From: Bacteroidota bacterium
Lineage (GTDB): Bacteria > Bacteroidota > Bacteroidia > Chitinophagales > Chitinophagaceae
Reading direction: 5' to 3'
Assembly (NCBI GenBank): GCA_023428755.1
Contig: JAEYWX010000021.1
Span: 1 to 46,040 of the forward strand
Length of the DNA: 46,040 nucleotides
Of the stretch, positions 23,255 through 31,608 are shown in pieces. The notes under the pieces were generated by a model, which saw nothing but the letters and a program-made list of their open reading frames with translations, ran no database searches and was not told the DNA's origin. Positions within the stretch are counted from its first letter, which is position 1. Each line of letters starts with the position of its first letter. The position numbers and the translations under genes were made by a program.

Positions 23255-25510
23255 CTATTTCTTAAATTTATTCTTCAACGCTGCCAACGCATCATTCACG
23301 CTCAGGTTACTTAAATCTTCTTCTTTCTTGAATCTTATTCCTTGATCCTTGTTTCTTGCCCCTTGTACCTTGTGCCTTTCACCTCTTGCCGGAGCCTCCT
23401 GTGTTTGTTTGATCGATAATGCAATGCGTTTGCGTTGCAGATCTACTTCCACCACTTTCACCATCACTTTATCGTTCAACTTTAATTTTTCTGCCGGATC
23501 AGTAATGTAGTCATGCGAAATTTCGGAGACGTGCACCAGGCCATCCTGCTTCACACCAATATCAACAAATGCACCAAAGCGGGTGAGATTGGTAACAATG
23601 CCGGGGATTACCATGCCGGCTGTTACTTCTTCAATGCTGAAGATGTTGGCATACTCAAACACCTGTGCTTCGCTGCGTGGATCAAGACCGGGCTTGATCA
23701 ATTCTTTCAAAATATCATTGATGGTTAATTCACCAATGGTTTCACTTACATATTTTTTTGGATTGATCTGTTTGATGGTTGTTTCATTGCCCACCAGTTC
23801 ATCTACTTTTAACTCCAGATCAGCTGCCATTTTTTCAACTACTGTATACGCTTCGGGATGCACGGCACTTTTATCCAATGCATTTTCTCCATCAGGAATG
23901 CGTAAGAAACCGGCGCACTGTTCAAATGCTTTATCGCCGAGGCGGGGCACTTTCAACAACTGTTTGCGGTTGGTAAAACGTCCGATTTCGTTTCTATACT
24001 TTACAATGTTTTCAGCAATGCTGCTGTTGATACCGCTCACATAGCTCAATAGATTTTTACTGGCTGTATTTAAATTCACGCCAACCTGGTTTACACAGCT
24101 CACCACAGTTTGATCAAGGCGTTCTTTCAAACGCATTTGATTTACATCGTGCTGGTATTGTCCAACGCCAATACTTTTTGGATCGATCTTTACAAGCTCA
24201 GCCAATGGATCCATCAAACGCCGACCAATACTAACAGCTCCACGAACGGTAATATCTTTATCCGGAAATTCTTCCCGGGCCACTTCGCTGGCGCTGTAAA
24301 TGGAAGCACCATCTTCATTCACCAGAAACACCGGTAAACCAAGGTTTAATTTTTTAATGAACTGTTCCGTTTCTCTTCCTGCTGTTCCATCACCAATGGC
24401 AATTACCTGTGTTTGAAAGGCATTCACTAAATGACGGATCGTCTGTTCAGATGTATAAAGTTTGTTTGGCTCATGTATAAAGATGAGATCAGTTGTTTGG
24501 AGGTCGCCTTTTTCATCCAGACAAACAATTTTACAACCGGTTCTGTAACCGGGATCAATTGCAAGTATGCGTTTGCTTCCTAACGGACTGCTTAATAAAA
24601 GCTGTCGTAGATTTTCGGCAAACACGGTAATCGCTTCTTCGTCGCCTTTCTGTTTTAACTGCGAACGGAATTCTGTTTCAAGGCTTGGTTGCAGCAATCG
24701 TTTGTAGGCATCTTTAATTGCTTTCTTCACATGCGTGGTTGATTCGTTCATACCTTTTATATACAATGAATCGATCAACTCAATGGCCAGTTCTTCATCC
24801 GGTTCAATACTCATCTTTAATACACCTTCAGTAAAACCACGAAGGATCGCCAGAATGCGGTGCGATGGAATTTTATGTACCGGCTCACTGAAATCAAAAT
24901 AGTCTTTGAACTTGATGCCGTCGGTTTCTTTGTCTTTTATCACCGTGCTTTTCACCAACGCTTCATCTTCAAAGAATTTCCGCAGCTTGGCTCTTACCGC
25001 TGCATCTTCGTTTACCATCTCCGAAATAATATCCCGTGCACCTTGCAGCGCATCGTCGACTGTTGCTACTTTTTCGTTAATGAACGTTGCAGCCTGTTCG
25101 TTAACAGCAATATCTTTTTGCTCAAGCAATAATAAGGCAAGCGGCTCCAGGCCATTTTCTCTTGCAGTTTGTGCTTTTGTTTTGCGCTTGGGTTTGTAGG
25201 GCAGATAAATATCTTCCAACTCATTCAACGTGGTTGCTTTGTCCAGTTTGGCTTGCAACGCATCCGTCATTTTTCCCTGCTCGGTAATTGTTTTTTCAAT
25301 AAAGGTTTTCCGTTCGGTAAACTCTTTCAGAAATTTAGCCTGGTCCTGTATCTGCTGAATAACAACTTCATCTAAGTTGTCGGTTTTATCTTTTCGGTAA
25401 CGGGCAATAAACGGTATGGTAGAACCTTCTTCCAATAATTCAATCACGGCTTCTACCTGCTGCACACGCAGGCGTAATGTACCTGCAATGGTTGATGAAA
25501 ATTCTCTCAT
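23255..25510 (-). CDS. tex: Tex, S1 RNA-binding transcription accessory protein
   Basis: A 751-residue cytoplasmic nucleic-acid-binding protein of the Tex/YhgF family, involved in transcription and RNA handling. Domain order: N-terminal helical Tex region (IPFIARYRKDKTDNLDEV, then YLPYKPKRKTKAQTARENG), YqgF/RNase H-like fold (RILAIDPGYRTGCKIV), helix-hairpin-helix pair (SYVSGINSSIAENIVKYRNE) and an S1 domain (GMVIPGIVTNLTRFGAFVDI, then KQDGLVHVSEIS). After the S1 domain comes a basic linker, KVQGARNKDQGIRFKKEE, encoded by a stutter-type repeat, and a short tail SVNDALAALKNKFKK. Length fits the family. It appears to be its own unit. Confidence 0.95.
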   Translation of the reverse strand: MREFSSTIAGTLRLRVQQVEAVIELLEEGSTIPFIARYRKDKTDNLDEVVIQQIQDQAKFLKEFTERKTFIEKTITEQGKMTDALQAKLDKATTLNELEDIYLPYKPKRKTKAQTARENGLEPLALLLLEQKDIAVNEQAATFINEKVATVDDALQGARDIISEMVNEDAAVRAKLRKFFEDEALVKSTVIKDKETDGIKFKDYFDFSEPVHKIPSHRILAILRGFTEGVLKMSIEPDEELAIELIDSLYIKGMNESTTHVKKAIKDAYKRLLQPSLETEFRSQLKQKGDEEAITVFAENLRQLLLSSPLGSKRILAIDPGYRTGCKIVCLDEKGDLQTTDLIFIHEPNKLYTSEQTIRHLVNAFQTQVIAIGDGTAGRETEQFIKKLNLGLPVFLVNEDGASIYSASEVAREEFPDKDITVRGAVSIGRRLMDPLAELVKIDPKSIGVGQYQHDVNQMRLKERLDQTVVSCVNQVGVNLNTASKNLLSYVSGINSSIAENIVKYRNEIGRFTNRKQLLKVPRLGDKAFEQCAGFLRIPDGENALDKSAVHPEAYTVVEKMAADLELKVDELVGNETTIKQINPKKYVSETIGELTINDILKELIKPGLDPRSEAQVFEYANIFSIEEVTAGMVIPGIVTNLTRFGAFVDIGVKQDGLVHVSEISHDYITDPAEKLKLNDKVMVKVVEVDLQRKRIALSIKQTQEAPARGERHKVQGARNKDQGIRFKKEEDLSNLSVNDALAALKNKFKK
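23325..23390. repeat. CCTTGTACCTTG stutter inside the tex reading frame
   Basis: A run of degenerate CTTGATCCTTGTTTCTTG and CCTTGTACCTTGTGCC units lies within the last 45 codons of tex. It looks like the intergenic stutters of this window but is translated in frame as a basic linker between the S1 domain and the C-terminal tail. Confidence 0.65.
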
Positions 25511-25848
25511 GGTATATTCAATCTTGTTTTGTTAAACGGGCTGCAATATAGGCTGGCAGAAGTAGAAAAAAAATTTGTTCGTTTCAATGTGCAGAATTAA
25601 AACGACCCGCTGCATGACGCTTAAATGACAAATAATATGTAAAAAAAAGACGTTATGTAAAAATGCGAAGAAGCTATGTTTCATTCGCACTTACTTTTTT
25701 ACCATTCGTCAAAACAGCAACTGCAAAACGCAGCATCACATAAACATGTGTTGTCAAATGTTTCAAAGTGTGTTTAATTCGCACACTTTTATTACCGGTT
25801 AAAAATTGTAACAGGTAATTATCATTCATCATCTAAACCTTATCATTC
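25511..25848. promoter_or_regulatory. susC upstream region with an 8-bp inverted repeat
   Basis: A 338-bp AT-rich gap shared by divergent tex and susC. AAAGTGTG at 25765-25772 pairs with CACACTTT at 25782-25789 around a 9-nt loop. ATTCGCAC occurs twice (near 25684 and 25777), each followed within a few bases by T-runs and TTACC. These are candidate regulator sites for susC, but no known operator is recognised and no -7/-33 pair stands out. Confidence 0.4.
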
Positions 25849-28848
25849 ATGACAAGAAAGATCCTCCGGGTTCTTCTTGCTTTTGTGATTGGATTGTTTT
25901 CTGTATCGTATGCACAGGCGCAAACTGTTACAGGAAAAATTACATCACAAGACGGAGAACCACAGCCTTTTGCCACTGTACAGGTAAAAGGTTCGCAAAC
26001 CATTACAACTGCTGACGCACAGGGAAACTATTCCATTTCAGCCAAACAGGGCGATGTACTCATTTTCACCAGCACTTCGTTTCAACAAAAAGAAGTAACG
26101 GTAAATGGCGCTGTTGTAAATGTAACTGTAACGGCAACGGTGAATGCGTTACGGGAAGTTGTTGTGACCGGTTATTCCACACGTTCCAAGCGTTCCAACA
26201 TTGGTTCGGCATCAACGGTTGTGATCGACGACATCCGCACACAACCCATAGCATCGTTCGATCAGATTCTGCAAGGGCAGGCACCTGGTTTGAATGTGAA
26301 AGCAGGATCGGGTCAGCCCGGCCGTAATGCCGATGTGATCATTCGTGGACGTACTTCTGTAAACGGTTCGGTTGATCCGCTTTACATTGTAGATGGAGTG
26401 GAAGTAAGAGCCGGCGATTTCAGTACCATGAACCAGGGCGATTTTGAAAGTGTGTCTGTTTTAAAAGATGCAGCATCAACTGCCATCTATGGTTCACGTG
26501 GTGCAAATGGTGTAATTGTAGTTACCACGAAGAAAGGACGCAGTGGGAAAGTGCGTTTTGCCTATGACGGACAAATTGGTATTTCCACATTGCCCGAAAA
26601 CAAGTTGAAACTGATGAACACACAGGAGAAACTTGATTTTGAAATGAACATTGCAGGTAATCCATGGGGATGGAGTGCGGCAGAAGTGGCAGCATTCCGC
26701 AATGTAAATACTGATTGGAACGATGCGGTGTTCAATGATGGCAAAATGCAATCGCACCAGATCAGTGCAAGTGGTGGTAATGAAAAAACAACATTCTACA
26801 CTTCATTCAATTATTTCGATCAGGAAGGTGTAACCATCAACACCGGTTTAAAACGTTACAACGGACGATTGAATCTTGCACATACAGAACGCAATCTCAA
26901 GTTTGGTGTAAACCTCGCCGGTGGCTGGTCAAAATTCAGAGGAACATTTGAAGGCGATCAAAGTATTGGATCACCGTTGAACACGGTTATCTGGGCTTTG
27001 CCGTATGAAAAAGTATACAACGATGATGGCAGCTATGCAGGTTCTGTACAGTTTCCATTCTGGTTAAATCCGGTGGAAGAGTTGCTGGTAAACGGAGATA
27101 ACAGCTGGCAGTTAAAATCAACAGGTAATGTGTTTGTTGAATATAAAATTCCCGGCATAAAAAATCTTACCTATCGTTTAAATGCGGGTGGTGATTATTC
27201 GCAAACAGAAGTGTTTGGAATCACCAAGAACGGTACACAATCAGCTGCACAAAATGCGGCTTTCGGAAGTGCATTTGCAGGCGAAGGTGCATTGGGCAGA
27301 AGTTTCGACCGTCGTTTCCGCACAACGGTAACCAACAGCCTTACACATAAAATTGGCTTTGGTGCAAACGATGATCATCAGTTGACAACTTCTTTATTTA
27401 CAGAATTTATCCGCAGAAGAGGCCGTGATTTTAATTTCACCGGTTATGGTTTATTACTGCCATTTGATAATGAAGCGGGACTTGTGGCCGGTACTGCAGC
27501 CAACGGATATATTCCAACAGTTGGTGGTGGTTTTCCTGAAAACAGTGCGTTGCTTTCTTATTTCGGAACAGCCGATTATTCATTCCGTAATAAATATTTC
27601 CTTTCACTTTCCGGACGTACGGATGGTTCTTCCCGCTTGAGTCCTGCCAACCGCTGGACACAGTATGGTTCAGTTGGTGCGGGCTGGCTCATTTCAGATG
27701 AAAGCTTTTTCAAAGTAAGTGCCATCAATTATTTAAAGTTGAGAGCAAGCTTTGGTGCAGTGGGGAATCAAAATGGGATTGGTGAATTCCCGTATGTGCA
27801 ACAGTACGGTCGTGGTACTTATGGCGGACAAGGTACGTTAAGTATTAACCGCCTGGGAAATGCTGAACTTACCTGGGAAAAAAGAAGAACAGCCAACGTG
27901 GGTGTTGAAATGGAATTTTTCAAGAGCCGTATCAAAACCACAGTTGATTACTACAACAGCTTAACAACCGGTTTGTATTTTCAGCCAACTGTACCTGCAA
28001 CAAGTGGCGGTGGCGGAACATTTCTTGCTAACAACGGCAGCCTGGAAAACCAGGGTATTGAAGTAAATCTTTCATTGAAGATCATCGATGAAAGAAATTT
28101 CAAATGGACATTTGATGCCAACTATGCGTTCAATAAAAATACCATCAAATCGTTGCCCGATGGACAAACATTCCAGTTGTACAAGAGCTTCCAGGCGTTA
28201 CAGGTAGGTAAGCCATTGAATAGCTTTTACCTTGTACAATATGCAGGTGTAAATCCGGCCAATGGTAACTCACAATACCTGAAAGCAGATGGTAAAACAC
28301 TTACCGAAGAGTATGATGCCAATGATTTGACTGTGTTGGGAGGAAGTGATGCTCCGCATAACGGAGGCTTTACCAATACCATTTCGTACAAAGGATTGGA
28401 GTTGTCTGCTTTCTTTGTTTATTCTGCAGGTAACTACGTGTACAACAATGCACGTTATAATGTAGAATATTATGCATACACCACATCTGGTTTTGCACGC
28501 AGTGCATTAAGTGCATGGACAACACCGGGGCAGATCACCAACTTCCCACGTATTGATGAAGCTACACAAGGCCAAACAACACGCTTCCTTGAAAAAGGTG
28601 ATTTCCTCCGTTTACGCAATGTGATGATCTCTTATTCATTACCAAAAGCTTTTACTGAAAAGTTACGCATACAGGGATTGCGCCTGTTTGTACAGGGTCA
28701 GAACTTGTACACCTGGCATAAGTTCCAGGGATGGGATCCGGAAGTATCAACCATTGTGAATGCTGATGCCAATTCAAACGCTGCAGTAAGTGGTGCACAG
28801 TATCCAACATTACGCAGTGTAAACTTTGGTGTGAACCTTAATTTTTAA
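25849..28848 (+). CDS. SusC/RagA-type TonB-dependent outer-membrane transporter
   Basis: A 999-residue outer-membrane importer that works with the lipoprotein of the next gene. Order: signal peptide ending near YAQAQ, a carboxypeptidase-D regulatory-like domain at ~25-105 (TVTGKITSQDGEPQPFATVQ), the SusC junction LREVVVTGYSTRSKR, the plug with QAPGLNVKAGSGQPGRNADV and DPLYIVDGVEV and ASTAIYGSRGANGVIVVTTK, then a 22-strand barrel ending VNFGVNLNF. There is no N-terminal STN domain, so direct signalling to an anti-sigma factor is not expected. No glycosidase, sulfatase or sigma/anti-sigma pair is adjacent, so the substrate (glycan or peptide) cannot be guessed. Confidence 0.95.
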   Translation: MTRKILRVLLAFVIGLFSVSYAQAQTVTGKITSQDGEPQPFATVQVKGSQTITTADAQGNYSISAKQGDVLIFTSTSFQQKEVTVNGAVVNVTVTATVNALREVVVTGYSTRSKRSNIGSASTVVIDDIRTQPIASFDQILQGQAPGLNVKAGSGQPGRNADVIIRGRTSVNGSVDPLYIVDGVEVRAGDFSTMNQGDFESVSVLKDAASTAIYGSRGANGVIVVTTKKGRSGKVRFAYDGQIGISTLPENKLKLMNTQEKLDFEMNIAGNPWGWSAAEVAAFRNVNTDWNDAVFNDGKMQSHQISASGGNEKTTFYTSFNYFDQEGVTINTGLKRYNGRLNLAHTERNLKFGVNLAGGWSKFRGTFEGDQSIGSPLNTVIWALPYEKVYNDDGSYAGSVQFPFWLNPVEELLVNGDNSWQLKSTGNVFVEYKIPGIKNLTYRLNAGGDYSQTEVFGITKNGTQSAAQNAAFGSAFAGEGALGRSFDRRFRTTVTNSLTHKIGFGANDDHQLTTSLFTEFIRRRGRDFNFTGYGLLLPFDNEAGLVAGTAANGYIPTVGGGFPENSALLSYFGTADYSFRNKYFLSLSGRTDGSSRLSPANRWTQYGSVGAGWLISDESFFKVSAINYLKLRASFGAVGNQNGIGEFPYVQQYGRGTYGGQGTLSINRLGNAELTWEKRRTANVGVEMEFFKSRIKTTVDYYNSLTTGLYFQPTVPATSGGGGTFLANNGSLENQGIEVNLSLKIIDERNFKWTFDANYAFNKNTIKSLPDGQTFQLYKSFQALQVGKPLNSFYLVQYAGVNPANGNSQYLKADGKTLTEEYDANDLTVLGGSDAPHNGGFTNTISYKGLELSAFFVYSAGNYVYNNARYNVEYYAYTTSGFARSALSAWTTPGQITNFPRIDEATQGQTTRFLEKGDFLRLRNVMISYSLPKAFTEKLRIQGLRLFVQGQNLYTWHKFQGWDPEVSTIVNADANSNAAVSGAQYPTLRSVNFGVNLNF

Positions 28849-28868
28849 TGAACGAAATTTTATAACAC

Positions 28869-30311
28869 ATGAACATGAAACTAAAACCGGTTTATTATAC
28901 AATGCTTGCCCTGTTGCTCACAGGTTTCCTGGCTTGTAAAAAACCGTTGGACACAGTGCCTGATACATCGTTAACGGATCTAAAAACCTTTGATGATGTA
29001 CGCAGTGCTTTACGTGGCGCTTACGATGGGTTCCAGAGTAACAACTATTATGGAAGCCCTGCAGCATCGGGCAGCGCCAGTGCATGGAGTGCTTTGCCTG
29101 AATTGATGGGGGATGATTTTGTAGAAGCATTGGAAAGCTTAGGCAACTGGAATATTATGAGCGAAATGAGCTATGCATCGGATAACGGTGCGGTGGCTGC
29201 TGCTTTTATTCAGCCGTATGAAATTATTTCAAGGGTTAATAATCTGCTGGAGTTTGTAGAGCAGTATGAAACAGGTACTACCGAAGCAGAAGCAAAGCGA
29301 ATCAAAGCACAGGCATTGGCTATTCGTGCACATGCACACTTTGATCTGATGCGTTACTTCGCTGTTGACTTTGGTCGCAACTCCACATCGCTGGGTGTGC
29401 CGTTTGTAACCATCTTCGATCCACAAAAGCCGTTTGCTAGCTTACCTGCACGTAACACTGTAAAAGAAAATTATGATGCCATTTTAAAAGACCTCGGTGA
29501 TGCGTTGGTTGCATTTCGTGATGGCGGAAACACCACTGGTAACGCCTCACGTAATTTTATTGATAGTGCTGTGGTGTATGCCATGCGTGCACGTGTAAAT
29601 TATTATGCATCTGACTGGAATGCAGTGATTGCAGATGCGAATATTGCATTGGCACTTCGTCCGGTTGGAAATTCAGCGGCTTATATTGCTGCGTTTTCAA
29701 CAGCAGGTGAAGCAGCACCGGGCTCAGAAGTGTATTGGGCTATTCCATCTGATAATGCATTACGTCCCGGCGGTGCTATTAGTGGTGCAAGCCCCAACTA
29801 TCGTGTAACAGCAGCAATGGGCGCAATTTTGCAGGCGCAGGGTGGTGCGTATGTTGATCCCGGTGTGAATCGCTTTAATCAAGTAGGTTCGGGTGGTGTA
29901 CAACGTACACTTAGCTGGAAGTATCCCGGCATCCGCAGCTTTAAGGTATACCGTGCAGGTGAATTATTACTGATGCGTGCCGAAGCAAAGCAACGTACAA
30001 ATGATGCTACAGCAATCGATGATCTCAATCTGTTGCGCACAAACAGAGCAGTTGCAACAGGCACTGAAACCGGTGCTGCATTGCTCGATGCGATCTTGCT
30101 GCAACGCAGAGTTGAGTTACTGGGCGAAGGGCATCGTTGGTTCGATCTGCGAAGATCAACCAAAACCATTGTGCGTGCTGAATGTGGTGTTGCCAATGGA
30201 TCAAGGGCTGACAACTGCAATATCGGACCCACATCCAGATCATGGACATTCCCAATTCCATTCAATGAAATAAAAGTGAATGCAAACCTGGTGCAGAATC
30301 AGGGCTATTAA
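28869..30311 (+). CDS. SusD/RagB-type substrate-binding lipoprotein
   Basis: A 480-residue outer-membrane lipoprotein forming the lid of the SusC channel. The signal ends LLLTGFLACKK, with the Cys lipidated. The SusD family marks are present: an N-terminal DTSLTDLKTFDDVRSALRGA, the TPR-like helices with IKAQALAIRAHAHFDLMRYF, a central LGVPFVTIFDP, and C-terminal YRAGELLLMRAEAKQRT, LLQRRVELLGEGHRWFDLRR and WTFPIPFNEIKVNANLVQNQ. It starts 20 bp after the susC stop and ends with a terminator. The length is on the short side for the family but complete. Confidence 0.95.
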   Translation: MNMKLKPVYYTMLALLLTGFLACKKPLDTVPDTSLTDLKTFDDVRSALRGAYDGFQSNNYYGSPAASGSASAWSALPELMGDDFVEALESLGNWNIMSEMSYASDNGAVAAAFIQPYEIISRVNNLLEFVEQYETGTTEAEAKRIKAQALAIRAHAHFDLMRYFAVDFGRNSTSLGVPFVTIFDPQKPFASLPARNTVKENYDAILKDLGDALVAFRDGGNTTGNASRNFIDSAVVYAMRARVNYYASDWNAVIADANIALALRPVGNSAAYIAAFSTAGEAAPGSEVYWAIPSDNALRPGGAISGASPNYRVTAAMGAILQAQGGAYVDPGVNRFNQVGSGGVQRTLSWKYPGIRSFKVYRAGELLLMRAEAKQRTNDATAIDDLNLLRTNRAVATGTETGAALLDAILLQRRVELLGEGHRWFDLRRSTKTIVRAECGVANGSRADNCNIGPTSRSWTFPIPFNEIKVNANLVQNQGY

Positions 30312-30325
30312 ATATTGCTGATGAT

Positions 30326-30362
30326 AAAAAGCTGTTCAGTGTAATGCTGAACAGCTTTTTTT
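30326..30362. terminator. Bidirectional terminator after susD
   Basis: A perfect 14-bp stem (30326-30339 with 30347-30360) has a 7-nt loop and a T-run. It overlaps the stop of the leftward gene at 30361, so it can serve both directions. Confidence 0.88.
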
Positions 30363-30663
30363 ATTGCTGTTGCTGTTCTTCCTGCTCAGGCATGTGGGCC
30401 GTCATCACTTCTTCAATTTTATCATGCATACTTTTCGACGAATTGATCACCCAATCGGGCAGATCGCTTTTGTCGGTGATCTTCCACGTTTGATCTTCCT
30501 TACTCATTTTGAAAAGAATTCGGTTGCCACGTTCGTCTGCAACGTCTACACTGAACATGCCTTCCTGTAAGCCACCTAATTTTCTGAAATTGAATTCACG
30601 TAAGCGTCCGTCTGCTTTGATCAAACGGGTAAACTGGATGTTTTTAACGAATAATAGTTTCAT
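30361..30663 (-). CDS. Small conserved-looking hypothetical protein
   Basis: Not recognised. 100 residues, no signal peptide. Order: a beta-type N-terminal half (KLLFVKNIQFTRLIKADGR, then MFSVDVADERGNRILFKMSK), a tryptophan pair around TWKITDKSDLPDWVINS, and a helical C-terminus ending in a Glu/Gln run (EQEEQQQQ). It is probably a small soluble protein. It stands alone between the susD terminator and the cyclophilin gene. Confidence 0.6.
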   Translation of the reverse strand: MKLLFVKNIQFTRLIKADGRLREFNFRKLGGLQEGMFSVDVADERGNRILFKMSKEDQTWKITDKSDLPDWVINSSKSMHDKIEEVMTAHMPEQEEQQQQ

Positions 30664-30771
30664 CAGTAAGTTTTTAAATGTTCTGCGTTCAGTGATTTAC
30701 TGATGCGGATATGGGAACAGATTTCAGTGCAAATCTCATGCACAAGTTGCTTTTTGTGGAAAACTTATCGT

Positions 30772-31410
30772 TTAATCTTTCAGAACCTTTGCTTCTTTGA
30801 TCAGATCAATGTTGGGGAATTTGTTGATGAACCATTTATTGCCTTTGAAATAAATGGTATCGGCAGGTTTCATGGCGTCGTTGCCATAGCCCGAAAAGAA
30901 CTGCCGCACCACATCCATACCGCTGATGACTTTGGCAAACGGCACAAAGCCTTTTACACCGCCTGCATTCAATGTATCGTACGTAAGGTTATTGCGGAGA
31001 TTAATGAAGATGGATGTTTTGCGTGTATTGGGTGCACCACGGGAAAAGCAAATAGTGCTGTCAGTGTTGGATGCAACAACGGGTTCGTCTTTTAAGTTTT
31101 TACCCTGCCAGAAAATATTCTTCTGCTTGTCTTCACTCACACCAAACTGTACCAGGTAATCTTTTACTACACGAAAGATGACGGTGTTGTTGTAATAACC
31201 GCTACGGATAAGTTGATAAAAACGATCGGCACCCAATGGCGACCAATTGCGGTACACTTCAACAGTAAAATTGCCTTTGGTGGTTACAAACTCTGCTTTG
31301 AATGTTTCAGGTGCTTTTAGGTTTAACAGATTGGCATCTGTTTTCAATACCTGTGCATGTGTTTGCGCAAACAGGAGAGGAGTAATTATGCAAAGCAAAA
31401 ATGATTTCAT
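30772..31410 (-). CDS. Secreted cyclophilin-type peptidyl-prolyl isomerase
   Basis: A 212-residue exported PPIase that speeds cis-trans turns at proline during folding. The ATG at 31408-31410 is chosen because a signal peptide begins there (FLLCIITPLLFAQTHAQ); upstream codons to 31572 run through a terminator hairpin and a stutter and are not credible. The cyclophilin core shows FVTTKGNFTVEVYRNWSPLG, YNNTVIFRVVKDYLVQFGV (with the catalytic-type FRV) and FVPFAKVISGMDVV. The ADRFYQLIRSGYY segment is typical of bacterial periplasmic forms. The M14 peptidase genes lie upstream on the same strand but are separated by a terminator. Confidence 0.9.
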   Translation of the reverse strand: MKSFLLCIITPLLFAQTHAQVLKTDANLLNLKAPETFKAEFVTTKGNFTVEVYRNWSPLGADRFYQLIRSGYYNNTVIFRVVKDYLVQFGVSEDKQKNIFWQGKNLKDEPVVASNTDSTICFSRGAPNTRKTSIFINLRNNLTYDTLNAGGVKGFVPFAKVISGMDVVRQFFSGYGNDAMKPADTIYFKGNKWFINKFPNIDLIKEAKVLKD

Positions 31411-31464
31411 AATGAACTGTTGATGCTGAAAATTACAAAGCTTTGAGTAAACAGCTTGCAATAA

Positions 31465-31495
31465 AAAATCCTCACAACTTAGTTGTGAGGATTTT
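31465..31495 (-). terminator. Terminator of the M14 gene pair
   Basis: A perfect 14-bp stem (31465-31478 with 31482-31495) has a TTA loop. On the minus strand it is followed by T-rich sequence. It lies 114 nt past the stop at 31609 and upstream of the cyclophilin gene. Confidence 0.82.
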
Positions 31496-31499
31496 CTTT

Positions 31500-31600
31500 G
31501 TGAGCCCTGTGAAAACCTTCGTGTCCTTTGTGCAAATGAAAACGTTACACCAAGTACACAAAGAATGCACAAAGTGATCGGAGTAAAACGTACATCTTAC
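31500..31600. repeat. CCTTCGTGTCCTTTGTGC stutter region
   Basis: Degenerate CTTTGTGC/CACAAAG units occur in both orientations across the gap between the terminator and the M14 gene. The wording resembles intergenic stutters known across Bacteroidota. Confidence 0.45.
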
Positions 31601-31608
31601 TTCATACC

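Noticed and set aside
31410..31572. Longer start for the cyclophilin
   Set aside because: The extra 54 codons cross a terminator hairpin and a stutter repeat, while a signal peptide starts exactly at the ATG at 31410.
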